Shown: positions 1-7,525, counted from the stretch's first letter. The stretch is 64,000 nucleotides of DNA from Gaiellaceae bacterium (GCA_030446625.1 JAUJMY010000001.1:25191-89190), one strand, 5' to 3'. Notes: a model not told the origin generated them from the letters alone. Made by a program: numbers and translations.

Positions 1-40
1 CGCTGACCCTACCAGCCACCTCCCGGCCTAGACTCGTGCC

Positions 41-877
41 GTGAGCGCCATCGCCGAGCTCGCCGAGGACCGAGTCGTCGAGGGCGTCTACGCGGTGGCG
101 CGGAAGCGGCGGCTGCGGACGCGGGGCGGCGCGCCGTACCTCGCGCTCGAGCTCGTCGACCCGAGCGGGCGCATCGAGGGACGCGTATGGCAGGACGTCG
201 ACCTCCTCGACACGCGCTTCGCGGAAGGTGACGCAGTGCGCGTGCTGGGCCGCGTCGAACGGTTCCGCGACCGCCTGCAGCTCGAGGTTCGCTCCGTGGA
301 GCCGGCGCCCGATGCCGACGCCGTCGAGCTCGCGCCCCGGCTCCACAGGGACGCCGACGAGCTCGAGGGCTTCCTCGACTTCCTCGTGGACGAGATCCGG
401 CACGACGGGCTGCGCGCGGCGGTCGACGCCGTCCTCGGCGACGCGACGCTGCGGCGGCGCCTGCGCGAGCTCCCAGCCGCTCCGGGCGGCCACCACGGCT
501 ATGCGGGCGGGCTGCTCGAGCACACCGTCGGCGCCGCGACCCTCTGCCGCGAGACCGCGCAGCTCCATCCGCGCCTGCGCGGCGACCTGCTGCTCGCGGC
601 GGCGCTGCTGCACGACGTCGGGCGGACGCTGGAGCTCGGGCGCGCACCCACGTTCGCCCCGACTCCGGAAGGGCGCCTGCTCGGCCACGTCCACCTCGGC
701 GTGCGGCTGATCGAGGAGCGCGCCGGCCACCTCGCCGCGGACGCGCGTGCCGAGCTCCTGCACGCGATCGCCTCGCACCACGACGCGCGCGCCGCGCAGA
801 CGGCCGAGGCGAGCGTGCTGTACCACGCGAACCAGCTCGACGCCGTCGCCGCGACGCGGCCGGTCCCGGACCGCTAG
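41..877 (+). CDS. HD-domain phosphohydrolase with N-terminal OB-fold, YhaM-like
   Basis: A 278-residue protein. The first ~85 residues look like an OB-fold nucleic-acid-binding domain; the rest carries HD-hydrolase metal motifs (HHGYAGGLLEHT near 150-162, LLHDVG near 190, GHVHLG near 215, SHHD near 246). This OB plus HD order is that of YhaM-type 3'-5' exoribonucleases, so an RNA- or DNA-trimming role is inferred. The GTG start lies six bases after TAGACT (29-34), a leaderless arrangement. The next gene begins directly after the stop. The exact substrate cannot be read from sequence. Confidence 0.75.
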   Translation: MSAIAELAEDRVVEGVYAVARKRRLRTRGGAPYLALELVDPSGRIEGRVWQDVDLLDTRFAEGDAVRVLGRVERFRDRLQLEVRSVEPAPDADAVELAPRLHRDADELEGFLDFLVDEIRHDGLRAAVDAVLGDATLRRRLRELPAAPGGHHGYAGGLLEHTVGAATLCRETAQLHPRLRGDLLLAAALLHDVGRTLELGRAPTFAPTPEGRLLGHVHLGVRLIEERAGHLAADARAELLHAIASHHDARAAQTAEASVLYHANQLDAVAATRPVPDR

Positions 878-1714
878 TTGCTCGCAGCGGTGCTCGCCCT
901 TGCGGCGAGCGTCTCGTGGGGAGTCGCCGACTTCCTCGGCGGCCTCAAGAGCCGCACGCTGCCGGTGCTCGTCGTCCTCGCGCTCGCGCAGCCCGTCGGT
1001 CTGCTCCTCGTCGGGATCGTCGTCGTCGCCGGCGGCGCGGGGACGCTGACGCGGGAGGCGCTGTGGGCGGTCCCGGCGGCGCTGCTCGCGACGGCGGGGA
1101 TCGCCGCGTTCTACCGCGGGATGGCGATCGGGACGATCAGCATCGTCGCGCCGATCGCCGCGTCCGGCGCCGCGATACCGGTCGTCGCCGGGGTCGCGCT
1201 CGGCGACCGCCCGGGCGCGCTTCAGCTGCTCGGCTTCCCGCTCGCCGTCGCGGGCGTCGTGCTCGCCTCGTACGAGACCGGAGGCGAGCTCGGCCGCGCG
1301 GGCGTCGCGGCGGGCGTCCCGTGGGCGCTGCTGGCGGCGATCGGCTTCGGCGGCTACTTCGTGCCGATGCACGAGGCGAGCGAGAGCGACTTCCTCTGGG
1401 CCGCGCTCGTCTTCAAGGCGTCCGTCGCCGGGCTCCTCGGCGCGGTTTACGCCGTCGTGCGCCCCGCCGCGTACCTCGGCCGCGCGAACCTGCTCACGAT
1501 CGTGGTCATCGCGATCTTCGACTCGGGCGGGAACCTGTTCTACGCCGCGTCCGCGAGCCTCGGCCTCGTCAGCGTCGTCTCGGTGCTCGCGTCGCTGTAC
1601 CCGGTGACGACGGTGGCGCTCGCATGGCTCTACCTGCGCGAAAGCGTCACCGCCGTTCAGCGCGTCGGCGTCATGACCGCCCTCGCCGGAGTCGTGCTCG
1701 TGACCGCAGGCTAG
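878..1714 (+). CDS. EamA/DMT-superfamily membrane transporter
   Basis: A 278-residue, very hydrophobic protein with about ten predicted membrane segments in two similar halves, as in EamA (drug/metabolite) exporters. Examples are the glycine-rich segments near residues 60-120 and the C-terminal VSVLASLYPVTTVALAWLYL stretch, which is typical of the second EamA repeat. It starts with TTG immediately after the upstream stop, so it is probably co-transcribed and translationally coupled. Its last bases overlap the end of the convergent ArsR-type gene by four bases. The substrate is unknown. Confidence 0.75.
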   Translation: MLAAVLALAASVSWGVADFLGGLKSRTLPVLVVLALAQPVGLLLVGIVVVAGGAGTLTREALWAVPAALLATAGIAAFYRGMAIGTISIVAPIAASGAAIPVVAGVALGDRPGALQLLGFPLAVAGVVLASYETGGELGRAGVAAGVPWALLAAIGFGGYFVPMHEASESDFLWAALVFKASVAGLLGAVYAVVRPAAYLGRANLLTIVVIAIFDSGGNLFYAASASLGLVSVVSVLASLYPVTTVALAWLYLRESVTAVQRVGVMTALAGVVLVTAG

Positions 1715-2040
1715 CCGAGCGCTGCGCGCAGCGCCGCGATCGCGTCGGGCACGAGCCGGTAGTACGCGTTCGTGCCGCGCCGGCTCGACTCGACGAGGCC
1801 GGCTTCGCGCAGAAGTCGCAGGTGGTGTGAGATCGTCGGCTGCGAGAGCTCGAACGCTCCCGTCAGGTCGCAGACGCAGACCTCGTTCGCGGCCGCGAGC
1901 CGGTTGACGATCGCGACGCGCGTCGGATCCGCGAGCGCCTTGAACCGCGCCGCGAGCTCGGTCCGCGCATGCTCGTCGAGCGGCGGGGTCTCGGGCCCGC
2001 AGCAGATCGTCGGCAGCACCGGAAGCGTCTTCATTGACAT
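1711..2040 (-). CDS. ArsR/SmtB-family metal-sensing repressor
   Basis: A 109-residue winged-helix repressor. The N-terminus holds a CC pair (residues 13-14); FKALADPTRVAIVNRL is the ArsR signature; CVCDLT in the alpha-3/recognition region carries the CxC thiol ligands typical of As(III)- or Cd/Pb-sensing members; SQPTISHHLRLLREAGLV is the recognition helix. The ATG at 2040 (or 2034) lies inside an inverted repeat (2032-2049), and TACATT sits five bases upstream of ATG 2040, so it probably represses its own leaderless transcript and the divergent cysteine-rich mini-gene. The inducing metal is inferred to be thiophilic only. Confidence 0.85.
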   Translation of the reverse strand: MSMKTLPVLPTICCGPETPPLDEHARTELAARFKALADPTRVAIVNRLAAANEVCVCDLTGAFELSQPTISHHLRLLREAGLVESSRRGTNAYYRLVPDAIAALRAALG

Positions 2041-2062
2041 CCATCAATGTAACACGTAGCGT
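2032..2062. promoter_or_regulatory. ArsR-type operator and divergent promoter
   Basis: CATTGA (2032-2037) and TCAATG (2044-2049) form a perfect inverted repeat with a six-base spacer, resembling ArsR/SmtB operators. On the plus strand TTGACA (2035-2040) is a consensus -35, followed after 16 bases by TAGCGT (2057-2062), a fair -10. On the minus strand TACATT (2051-2046) is a -10 for arsR. A bound repressor would cover both promoters. Confidence 0.65.
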
Positions 2063-2101
2063 CTTTTCCATCGAAGTGCGTCGATGAAGGGAGGTGCGGA
2101 C

Positions 2102-2152
2102 ATGGCCGGTTGCTGCGACTCCGGCTGCGGTTGCGGCTGCGACTGCTGCTGA
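2102..2152 (+). CDS. 16-residue cysteine-rich peptide, metallothionein-like candidate
   Basis: A short open frame encodes MAGCCDSGCGCGCDCC: seven cysteines in sixteen residues, in CC, CxC and CxxxC spacings suited to soft-metal thiolate binding. A near-perfect Shine-Dalgarno AAGGGAGGT (2087-2095) lies six bases before the ATG. It is the first gene on the transcript expected from the ArsR-controlled divergent promoter. Nothing else in the window has such composition. The metal-chelating or metal-scavenging role is an inference from composition and position; it could instead be a leader peptide that senses cysteine supply. A hairpin follows at 2162-2183. Confidence 0.5.
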   Translation: MAGCCDSGCGCGCDCC

Positions 2153-2161
2153 GGCACGGCT

Positions 2162-2183
2162 GCGGAGGAACCCGGGCCTCCGC
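2162..2183 (+). terminator. Hairpin after the cysteine-rich mini-gene
   Basis: GCGGAGG (2162-2168) pairs perfectly with CCTCCGC (2177-2183) across an eight-base loop. There is no T-tract, so it may be a weak terminator, an attenuator or an mRNA 3' stabiliser separating the mini-gene from the esterase. Confidence 0.3.
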
Positions 2184-2207
2184 GGCCGGCGTCGTAGGAT
2201 CGCGCGG

Positions 2208-3230
2208 ATGCTGCCGTGGTCCATCGAGTTCGCGGGCCGGCTCGAGGAGCTCGCGTTCGAAAGCGAAGCGCTGCGCGGGAACCGCCTCGGCGACCCGCAC
2301 GTGCGCCCGCTGTGGGTGTACCTGCCGCCGGGGTACGACGACGAGGCCGACCGGCGGTATCCGGCCGTCTACGTCATCCAGGGCTACACGGGGCAGCTCG
2401 ACATGTGGCGGAACCGCACCGCGTTCAGGAAGACGGTGCCGGAGCTGTTCGACCAGCTCTTCGCGCGGCGCGAGGCGCCGCCGTGCGTGATCGTCTTCGT
2501 CGACACGTGGACGTCGGTCGGCGGGAGCCAGTTCGTCGACTCGCCCGGCACGGGCCGCTACCACACCTACCTCTGCGACGAGCTCGTCCCGTTCGTCGAC
2601 GCGGGCTACCGCACGCTGCCCGCGCGCGAGCACCGCGGCATCGCCGGGAAGTCGAGCGGCGGCTACGGCGCCGCGCTGACGGCGATGCTGCGGCCGGACG
2701 TCTTCGGCGGCTTCGCGAGCCACGCCGGCGGCGGCCTGTTCGAGGTCTCGATCCGGCCGTTCTTCCGCGTTGCAGTGCGCGAGCTCCGAGAGCGCTACGG
2801 CGGCACGTTCGAGGGCTTCTTCGACGACTTCCGCTCGCGCCCCGCGTTCACACGCGAGACCGACATCCACCTCCTGCTCCAGTACGGGTTCGCGGCGGCG
2901 TACTCGGCCGACGCCGACGGCACCGTGCGGCTCCCGTACGACCTGCAGACGGCGGAGGTGATCCCGGACCTCTGGCAGCGCTGGCTCGAGTGGGACTATC
3001 CGACGCTCGTCCCGCGCCACGCGAACGCGCTGCGCTCGATGCGCGCGATCTACGTCGACTCCGGCACCCGCGACGAGTGGTACCTCGACCTGACTGCGCT
3101 CTGGCTCGAGCGCGAGCTGACGAACCTGCGCGTCCCTGACCTGCACGTCGAGCTCTTCGACACGACGCACGCCATGATCGAGTACCGCTACCCGATCGGG
3201 TTGCGTTACCTGGCGGAACGCCTCTCGTAG
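2208..3230 (+). CDS. Alpha/beta-hydrolase, putative esterase family (esterase D/Ag85-like)
   Basis: A 340-residue protein with the alpha/beta-hydrolase esterase layout: PLWVYLPPGYDDE strand, FVDTWTSVGGSQFVDS oxyanion region, nucleophile elbow GKSSGGYGA (Ser near 149), and a late DTTHAMIEYRYP segment that likely carries the catalytic His. The ATG at 2208 was chosen because TAGGAT (2195-2200) stands seven bases upstream, giving a leaderless start; an in-frame extension to 2094 would overlap the mini-gene and is low-complexity Ala/Arg. No signal peptide is seen. The 3' end overlaps the convergent cupin gene by 25 bases. The substrate is unknown. Confidence 0.75.
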   Translation: MLPWSIEFAGRLEELAFESEALRGNRLGDPHVRPLWVYLPPGYDDEADRRYPAVYVIQGYTGQLDMWRNRTAFRKTVPELFDQLFARREAPPCVIVFVDTWTSVGGSQFVDSPGTGRYHTYLCDELVPFVDAGYRTLPAREHRGIAGKSSGGYGAALTAMLRPDVFGGFASHAGGGLFEVSIRPFFRVAVRELRERYGGTFEGFFDDFRSRPAFTRETDIHLLLQYGFAAAYSADADGTVRLPYDLQTAEVIPDLWQRWLEWDYPTLVPRHANALRSMRAIYVDSGTRDEWYLDLTALWLERELTNLRVPDLHVELFDTTHAMIEYRYPIGLRYLAERLS

Positions 3231-3751
3231 GCGGGGAGCCCGCCCGGGTACGGCCCGAACCGGTATGCCCGCCCCGCGTACGCCTCGTCGCCGCTCGACG
3301 TCTCGTTCTCGACGCTCGCGCCGCGCTTGCGCGCGGTCTCGTCCACGGCGTAGACGAGCGACGACCCTTTCTGCCGGGGACCGCACGCGACGTAGACAAA
3401 CGGTGCGTCTCCGGCCGCAACGAGCACGTGCGGCGTCTCGGGTGGGCAGTGGAAGTAGTCCCACTGCCGCAGCGGTCGCTCCTGTCCCTCGACGATGACC
3501 AGTCCCTCGCCCGCGAGCACGAAGAAGCCCTCCTGCACTCCCTCCGCGTGGTACATCGACCCGGCTTCGCCCGGCTGGAGGACGTTGACGTTGAACCCCA
3601 TCGTCTCCCACTGGCGGCCGTTCTCGAAGAAGCAGCACGCGCCCATCCCCTCCGCGTGCATCCAGCGGCCGTCGCGGGCGTTGAGGACGAACCAGCCGTC
3701 GTCCTCGGGCGCGAGCCCGGCTTCGTCGCGCACGAGCTTCGCCTCCGGCAT
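3206..3751 (-). CDS. Cupin-domain protein
   Basis: A 181-residue protein with a single conserved beta-barrel: PGEAGSMYHAEGVQEGFFVLAGEGLVIVEGQERPL is split over cupin motif 1 (His near 68, Glu near 74) and DYFHCPPETPHVL forms motif 2. The family includes metal-dependent isomerases, oxygenases and sugar-binding proteins, so no reaction is assigned. Its ATG overlaps the stop of the upstream ychF-like gene by one base (ATGA type), indicating translational coupling. The 3' end runs into the convergent esterase. Confidence 0.75.
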   Translation of the reverse strand: MPEAKLVRDEAGLAPEDDGWFVLNARDGRWMHAEGMGACCFFENGRQWETMGFNVNVLQPGEAGSMYHAEGVQEGFFVLAGEGLVIVEGQERPLRQWDYFHCPPETPHVLVAAGDAPFVYVACGPRQKGSSLVYAVDETARKRGASVENETSSGDEAYAGRAYRFGPYPGGLPAYERRSAR

Positions 3752-4671
3752 CAGACGTTGAACCGGATGTTCAGCACGTCGCCATCCTGCACCTCGTATG
3801 CCTTCCCTTCAAGGCGCTCGTCGCCGTGGCGGCGCGCCTCGGCGTGCGAGCCGTGCCGGACGAGGTCTTGCCACTGGATCACCTCGCAGCGGATGAACCC
3901 GCGTGCGATGTCGGAGTGGATCGCGGCGGCCGCGTCGAGCGCGTTCTTGCCCCGGCGCAGCGTCCACGCGCGCGTCTCCTTCTCCCCGGCGGTGAAGAAG
4001 CTGAGCAGGTCGAGCGCGGCGAAGAGCCGCTGCGCGATCTCGCCGAGCGCCGACTCGCCGTCGCGGAACGCGGCCGCCTCGTCCTCGTCCAGCTCCGCGA
4101 GCTCGGCCTCGAGCTTCGCGTCGATCCCGTTCGGCCCGTTCTCGACCGCGAGCAGGGGCTTCGTCGTCAGCGGCTCGAGCTCGGGCGGGAGCCCGTCGCG
4201 GTAGTCGCGCAGCGGCGCTCCCCCCTCGAGGTGCTGGAGCACGCGCTCGAGCTGGGCGACCTCGTTCCGCAGCGCACGGTCACCCGACCTCGCCTGCTTC
4301 TGCACGCGCTCGAGGCGGCGCTCGACGTGGTCGCGATCGGCGACGAGGAGCTCGAGCTCGAGCGTCTCGAGGTCGGCGGCCGGGTCCGCGGCCGCCGAGT
4401 ACCCGTCGAGCACCGCGAGCAGCGCGTCGACCTGGCGGAGGTTCCCGAGCAGGGCCGGCCCCGTCCCCGGCACGTCGACGACGCGAACGGCTGCGGGCGT
4501 GATCTTTCGTGCCTTCACCACCGCCGCGACCCGCTCGAGCCGGTCGTCCGCGAGCGGCGCCATGCCGACGTTCTCCTTGCCGAAGCCGCCCCCGTCGGCG
4601 CGCGTGAGGGCGGTGAACAGGCTCGTCTTCCCGCACCCGGGCAGCCCGACGATCCCGACCGCGAGCGCCAC
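3751..4671 (-). CDS. YchF/Obg-type GTPase-like protein with TGS domain
   Basis: A 306-residue protein. The P-loop is GLPGCGKTS (residues 9-17), the G3 element DVPG near 66, followed by a coiled segment (residues 115-150). The C-terminus is clearly YchF-like: FFTAGEKETRAWTLRRG, AAIHSDIARGFIRCEV and VQDGDVLNIRFNV form the TGS/YchF C-domain. It is about 55 residues shorter than usual and lacks the KGASxGEGLGN loop after G3 and a recognisable NxxE G4 motif. It starts with GTG 18 bases after the sigma-factor gene and is probably co-transcribed with it. Nucleotide preference is uncertain. Confidence 0.8.
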   Translation of the reverse strand: MALAVGIVGLPGCGKTSLFTALTRADGGGFGKENVGMAPLADDRLERVAAVVKARKITPAAVRVVDVPGTGPALLGNLRQVDALLAVLDGYSAAADPAADLETLELELLVADRDHVERRLERVQKQARSGDRALRNEVAQLERVLQHLEGGAPLRDYRDGLPPELEPLTTKPLLAVENGPNGIDAKLEAELAELDEDEAAAFRDGESALGEIAQRLFAALDLLSFFTAGEKETRAWTLRRGKNALDAAAAIHSDIARGFIRCEVIQWQDLVRHGSHAEARRHGDERLEGKAYEVQDGDVLNIRFNV

Positions 4672-4689
4672 GCCGCCGAGCTCGCCGCG

Positions 4690-5286
4690 CTAGGCCGCGT
4701 CGGCGCCGGACGCGTCGCCGCCGATCTGCTTCTGCAGCGAGACGAGCGCCCGGTGCTGGAGCGACTTGATCGCGCCGTCGGTCTTCCCGAGGATCGTCGC
4801 GACCTCGCCGTTCGAGAAGTTGAACACGAACTTGAGCGTCAGCACCTGCTGCTGCTCGCCGGAGAGGCCTTCGATCAGCTCGAGCATGCTCTGGCGGCCG
4901 ATCGACTTCATCGCCTCGGATTCCGCGGACGGCTCCTCCTCGCCGTGCGGCTCCGGCACGTCCTCCTCCGGCTGCCAGCGCCGGTTCGCGCGGAAGTGGT
5001 CCATCGTGAGGTTGTGCGCGATCCGGAAGAGCCACGCCGAGAACGGAGCCGACTGCCAGCGGAAGCGACCGATCGACTCGAGCATCTTCAGGAAGGTCTG
5101 CGTCGTCAGATCCTCGGCGTCGTGGCGGTTGCCGACGCTCATGTGGAGATAGCTGTAGATCCGGTCGAAGTGGAGGAGGTAGAGCTCCTCGAGCGCATTC
5201 CGGTCGCCGGCCTGGGCGCGCTCCACGAGCTTCCGCACCTCCTCGGTGGGGGCGGACGCACGCGCCGCGGTCGTGCCTTCCGTCAT
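4690..5286 (-). CDS. Sigma-70 family RNA polymerase sigma factor (ECF-like)
   Basis: A 198-residue sigma factor with region 2 (ALEELYLLHFDRIYSYLH, then DAEDLTTQTFLKMLE and AWLFRIAHNLTMDHFR, residues 30-110) and region 4 (LSGEQQQVLTLKFVFNFSNGEVATILGKTDGAIKSLQHRAL, split here as the helix-turn-helix near 140-185). An acidic linker (EEDVPEPHGEEEP) joins them. No anti-sigma gene is adjacent; the neighbour downstream is the YchF-like GTPase. It starts at ATG 5286. The regulon cannot be inferred. Confidence 0.88.
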   Translation of the reverse strand: MTEGTTAARASAPTEEVRKLVERAQAGDRNALEELYLLHFDRIYSYLHMSVGNRHDAEDLTTQTFLKMLESIGRFRWQSAPFSAWLFRIAHNLTMDHFRANRRWQPEEDVPEPHGEEEPSAESEAMKSIGRQSMLELIEGLSGEQQQVLTLKFVFNFSNGEVATILGKTDGAIKSLQHRALVSLQKQIGGDASGADAA

Positions 5287-5337
5287 CGCGAAGACGATGC
5301 CCCGCAGGGCGCCGCGTGTAACGGAGACCGATGCGCG

Positions 5338-5565
5338 CTACGCGCCGAAGCCGACGCGGCTGTCGCGCGCGAAGCGCTTGACGTAGATGACGCGCTTCAA
5401 CGCGATCGCGTAGCTGCCGTCGTCCACCTCGAGCGAGACCGTGTCCTGCGTGGCCGACCCGAGCGCGCGCTCGAGCTCGTCCGCCTGCTCGTTCGAGACG
5501 AGCTCGCTCACCGTCTGCCCGCCGTCGAACGCGATCTCGATCCGGACGCGGTCGCCGTCAGCCAC
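5338..5565 (-). CDS. Small DUF3107-like protein
   Basis: A 75-residue protein that resembles the short actinobacterial DUF3107 family: RVRIEIAFDGGQTVSEL, then a helix (NEQADELERALG) and a closing strand KRVIYVKRF. It overlaps the end of the upstream epimerase gene by eight bases, so it is probably translated with it. The function of the family is unknown; assignment is by pattern only. Confidence 0.55.
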   Translation of the reverse strand: MADGDRVRIEIAFDGGQTVSELVSNEQADELERALGSATQDTVSLEVDDGSYAIALKRVIYVKRFARDSRVGFGA

Positions 5566-5962
5566 GCGCGACCACCTCGGAGAGGACGCCGTGCGCGGAG
5601 TCGGGGTGGATGAACGCGACCTCGAGCCCGAACAGGCCGGGACGCGGTTCCGCGTCGATCAACTCCGCGCCCTCGCGCGCCAGCTCGCCGAGCGTCGCGT
5701 CGAGGTCCGCGACCTCGTACGCGACGTGGTGCATCCCCGGGCCGCGCTTGCTCAGGAACCGCCCCACGGGCGTGTCCTCGGCGAGCGCGGCGAGCAGCTC
5801 GACACGGCCGTCGCCCACGAGGACAGCCGCGGCCTCGACACCCTGGTCCTCGACCGTCTCCCGGTGCTCGAGCTCGGCGCCGAACAGGCGTGCGTACGCC
5901 TCGAGCGCCGCGTCGAGGTCCTCGACGGCGACGCCCAGGTGGTGGATTCCGCGCGCCTCCAT
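5558..5962 (-). CDS. mce: Methylmalonyl-CoA epimerase (VOC superfamily)
   Basis: A 134-residue protein with paired betaalphabetabetabeta units. GIHHLGVAVEDLDAAL opens unit one and GPGMHHVAYEVADLDATL opens unit two; the metal ligands of the family are the His of IHHLG, the His of MHHVA and the Glu of GLEVAFIHP. It would interconvert (R)- and (S)-methylmalonyl-CoA in propionate metabolism. The ATG at 5962 lies nine bases after TAGCAT and 12 bases downstream of the DUF4097 gene. No mutase or carboxylase gene is nearby. Confidence 0.85.
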   Translation of the reverse strand: MEARGIHHLGVAVEDLDAALEAYARLFGAELEHRETVEDQGVEAAAVLVGDGRVELLAALAEDTPVGRFLSKRGPGMHHVAYEVADLDATLGELAREGAELIDAEPRPGLFGLEVAFIHPDSAHGVLSEVVARG

Positions 5963-5974
5963 GCGCGGCTGATG

Positions 5975-6811
5975 CTACCCGGCGACCTCCGCACCGGCGC
6001 CGGCGGCCGCGCCCGCCAATCCGGCTGCGCGCGAGACGCGGATGTCGCCGGAGACCGTCTTCGCACGGATCTCGACGACCTCACCGCGGCCCGCGGGCCC
6101 CTCGGCCGCGTCGAGCTCGCTCCTCGTGTCGCCGCTCAGCGAGCGGAGCTCGAGCCACACGTCGAGCCCCGGCCGGACCGCGATCTCGACCTCGCCCGAG
6201 ACGGACTTCGCCTCGACGGAGGCTGCGACGCTCCTCAGCCGCTGGTCGCCCGAGACGCTCTTGACGTCCAGCGCCGCTGCGGCCGCGCCGATCGTCACGT
6301 CGCCGGAGACGACGTGCACGCGTGCGACACCGGCGACCTCGCCGACGCGGACGTCGCCGGACGCGGTGTTGACGTCGGCGCGATCGGCGACGGACTCGAC
6401 CGTGACGTCGCCGCTCGCCGTCGCCACGCGCAGCGGCCCCCCGACCTGCGCGAGCCTGACGTCGCCCGACGCCGACTTCAGCTCGCAGGAGCCGAGGGTG
6501 CCGGCGGCACGAAGGTCGGCCGCGGCGACGCGCGCGCGGAGGTTCGTCCCTGCGGGGACGCGCGCCCGCACGGCGAACCTCCGTCCACGGCCGGCCGCAA
6601 AGCGCTGCTCCGGCACCTCGAGCGCGAGCACGTCGCCACGGCGCTCGACGACCACCTGGTCGACGAGGGCACGCGCCGCGTCGTCGAGCGGTTCGACCTC
6701 GACCTCGGCCTCGGCCTCGCCTGTTTGCTGCGCGTCGACGGCGATCGAGCCCGCCGCGAGGCGGACGTCGAGCGTGAGCAGCCCTGCTGCTGCGAACGTC
6801 TTCCTGATCAT
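5975..6811 (-). CDS. DUF4097-family beta-strand repeat protein
   Basis: A 278-residue protein of repeated short strands with the recurrent pattern SGDVRV/T (for example ASGDVTVESV, ASGDVRVGEV, VSGDVTIGAA, VSGDQRLRSV, VSGEVEIAV, VSGDIRVS), the hallmark of DUF4097 beta-helix-like proteins. No signal peptide or membrane segment is evident. A strong Shine-Dalgarno AGGAGAGGAAG precedes the ATG. It is the third gene of an operon after two ribbon-helix-helix proteins, an association that is common in actinobacteria. The role is unknown; such domains may sense or scaffold envelope stress components. Confidence 0.8.
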   Translation of the reverse strand: MIRKTFAAAGLLTLDVRLAAGSIAVDAQQTGEAEAEVEVEPLDDAARALVDQVVVERRGDVLALEVPEQRFAAGRGRRFAVRARVPAGTNLRARVAAADLRAAGTLGSCELKSASGDVRLAQVGGPLRVATASGDVTVESVADRADVNTASGDVRVGEVAGVARVHVVSGDVTIGAAAAALDVKSVSGDQRLRSVAASVEAKSVSGEVEIAVRPGLDVWLELRSLSGDTRSELDAAEGPAGRGEVVEIRAKTVSGDIRVSRAAGLAGAAAGAGAEVAG

Positions 6812-6830
6812 CTTCCTCTCCTTTGGCTGG

Positions 6831-7058
6831 CTACGCGCGGACGCGCGGGTCGACGCTGCGCGCGAGCGCCCGAGCCACCCACGCCTCGACGGACACGCCG
6901 GCGAGCGCGGCAGACGCCTCGACGCCGCCCTTGAGCGACCGCGGAAGGCGCAGCGTCACCCGCGCCCGCTGCTCGAGCGGCATCGCTGCGCGTACAGCGG
7001 GGCGCGCCGCGTACTCGCGCCAGTAGTAGTGGTCGAGGGGCGAGGGACAGACGGACAT
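6831..7058 (-). CDS. Ribbon-helix-helix DNA-binding protein (HicB/CopG-like)
   Basis: A 75-residue protein. RVTLRLPRSLKGGVEASAALAGVSVEAWVARAL is split across the RHH beta-strand and two helices; an N-terminal SPLDHYYWREYAA tail precedes it. The ATG at 7058 is preceded by AGGAGA six bases upstream. It lies 11 bases after the first RHH gene and 19 bases before the DUF4097 gene. It resembles the C-terminal half of its upstream neighbour, so the two may form hetero- or homodimers on the operator at 7530-7548. Confidence 0.7.
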   Translation of the reverse strand: MSVCPSPLDHYYWREYAARPAVRAAMPLEQRARVTLRLPRSLKGGVEASAALAGVSVEAWVARALARSVDPRVRA

Positions 7059-7069
7059 CGGATCTCCTC

Positions 7070-7516
7070 TCAGCTGCGGGCGTACCCGGTGTAGCCCCGC
7101 GGGGGGCGAGGTCGGCGCTCGATGCTCCGCGCGATCGCATGCACGAGCCATGCGTTGACGGACAGGCCATTGCGCCCGGCCGCTTCCTCGACGCGGCTCT
7201 TGAGCTGCTCCGGCAGCCTGAGCGTGATCCGCGCCGAGAACGCGTCCTCGGGGGCGGGCGCCGGCTCCGCGGGCTCGTCGTGGACGAGCACGAGCGACGG
7301 CTCCCCGCCGGCGAGCGTCACGTCGACGCGGCCGTCGTGAAGCTGCGCACTGAGCTCCGCGGCGGCGTCGGAGATCGCCTCGAGCAGGCGCAAGCGCAGC
7401 GCGGGCGCGAGGGCGGCAGCGATCCGCTGCACCAGCTCGGACTCCTCCTGCGAGCCCGCGGCGGCGACCGAGGCGAGGTCCGCCTGGAGCGCGTCGAGAT
7501 AGACGGCCAACTGCAC
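7070..7516 (-). CDS. Ribbon-helix-helix regulator with N-terminal extension
   Basis: A 148-residue protein: an alpha-helical N-terminal half (residues 1-60, probably dimerisation), a short beta segment (DGRVDVTLAGGEPSLVLV), an acidic Pro linker and a C-terminal RHH domain (ARITLRLPEQLKSRVEEA and GLSVNAWLVHAIARSI). The GTG at 7516 lies nine bases after CATGAT, so the mRNA is probably leaderless. Its promoter holds a perfect inverted repeat, which suggests autoregulation. Although HicB-like, no HicA toxin gene is adjacent. Confidence 0.72.
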   Translation of the reverse strand: MQLAVYLDALQADLASVAAAGSQEESELVQRIAAALAPALRLRLLEAISDAAAELSAQLHDGRVDVTLAGGEPSLVLVHDEPAEPAPAPEDAFSARITLRLPEQLKSRVEEAAGRNGLSVNAWLVHAIARSIERRPRPPRGYTGYARS

Positions 7517-7525
7517 GATGACACC

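Noticed and set aside
2094-2207. N-terminal extension of the esterase to GTG 2094
   Set aside because: It would read Ala/Arg low-complexity sequence across the cysteine-rich mini-gene, and a leaderless promoter fits ATG 2208.
2110-2490. Leu/Arg-repeat frame (LRLRLRLRL) near the mini-gene
   Set aside because: It is the shifted reading of the TGCGGC-type codons of the Cys peptide and then of the esterase; no start signal.
7070-7516. HicAB toxin-antitoxin pair
   Set aside because: Both proteins are RHH-like; there is no HicA (dsRNA-binding toxin) frame next to them.
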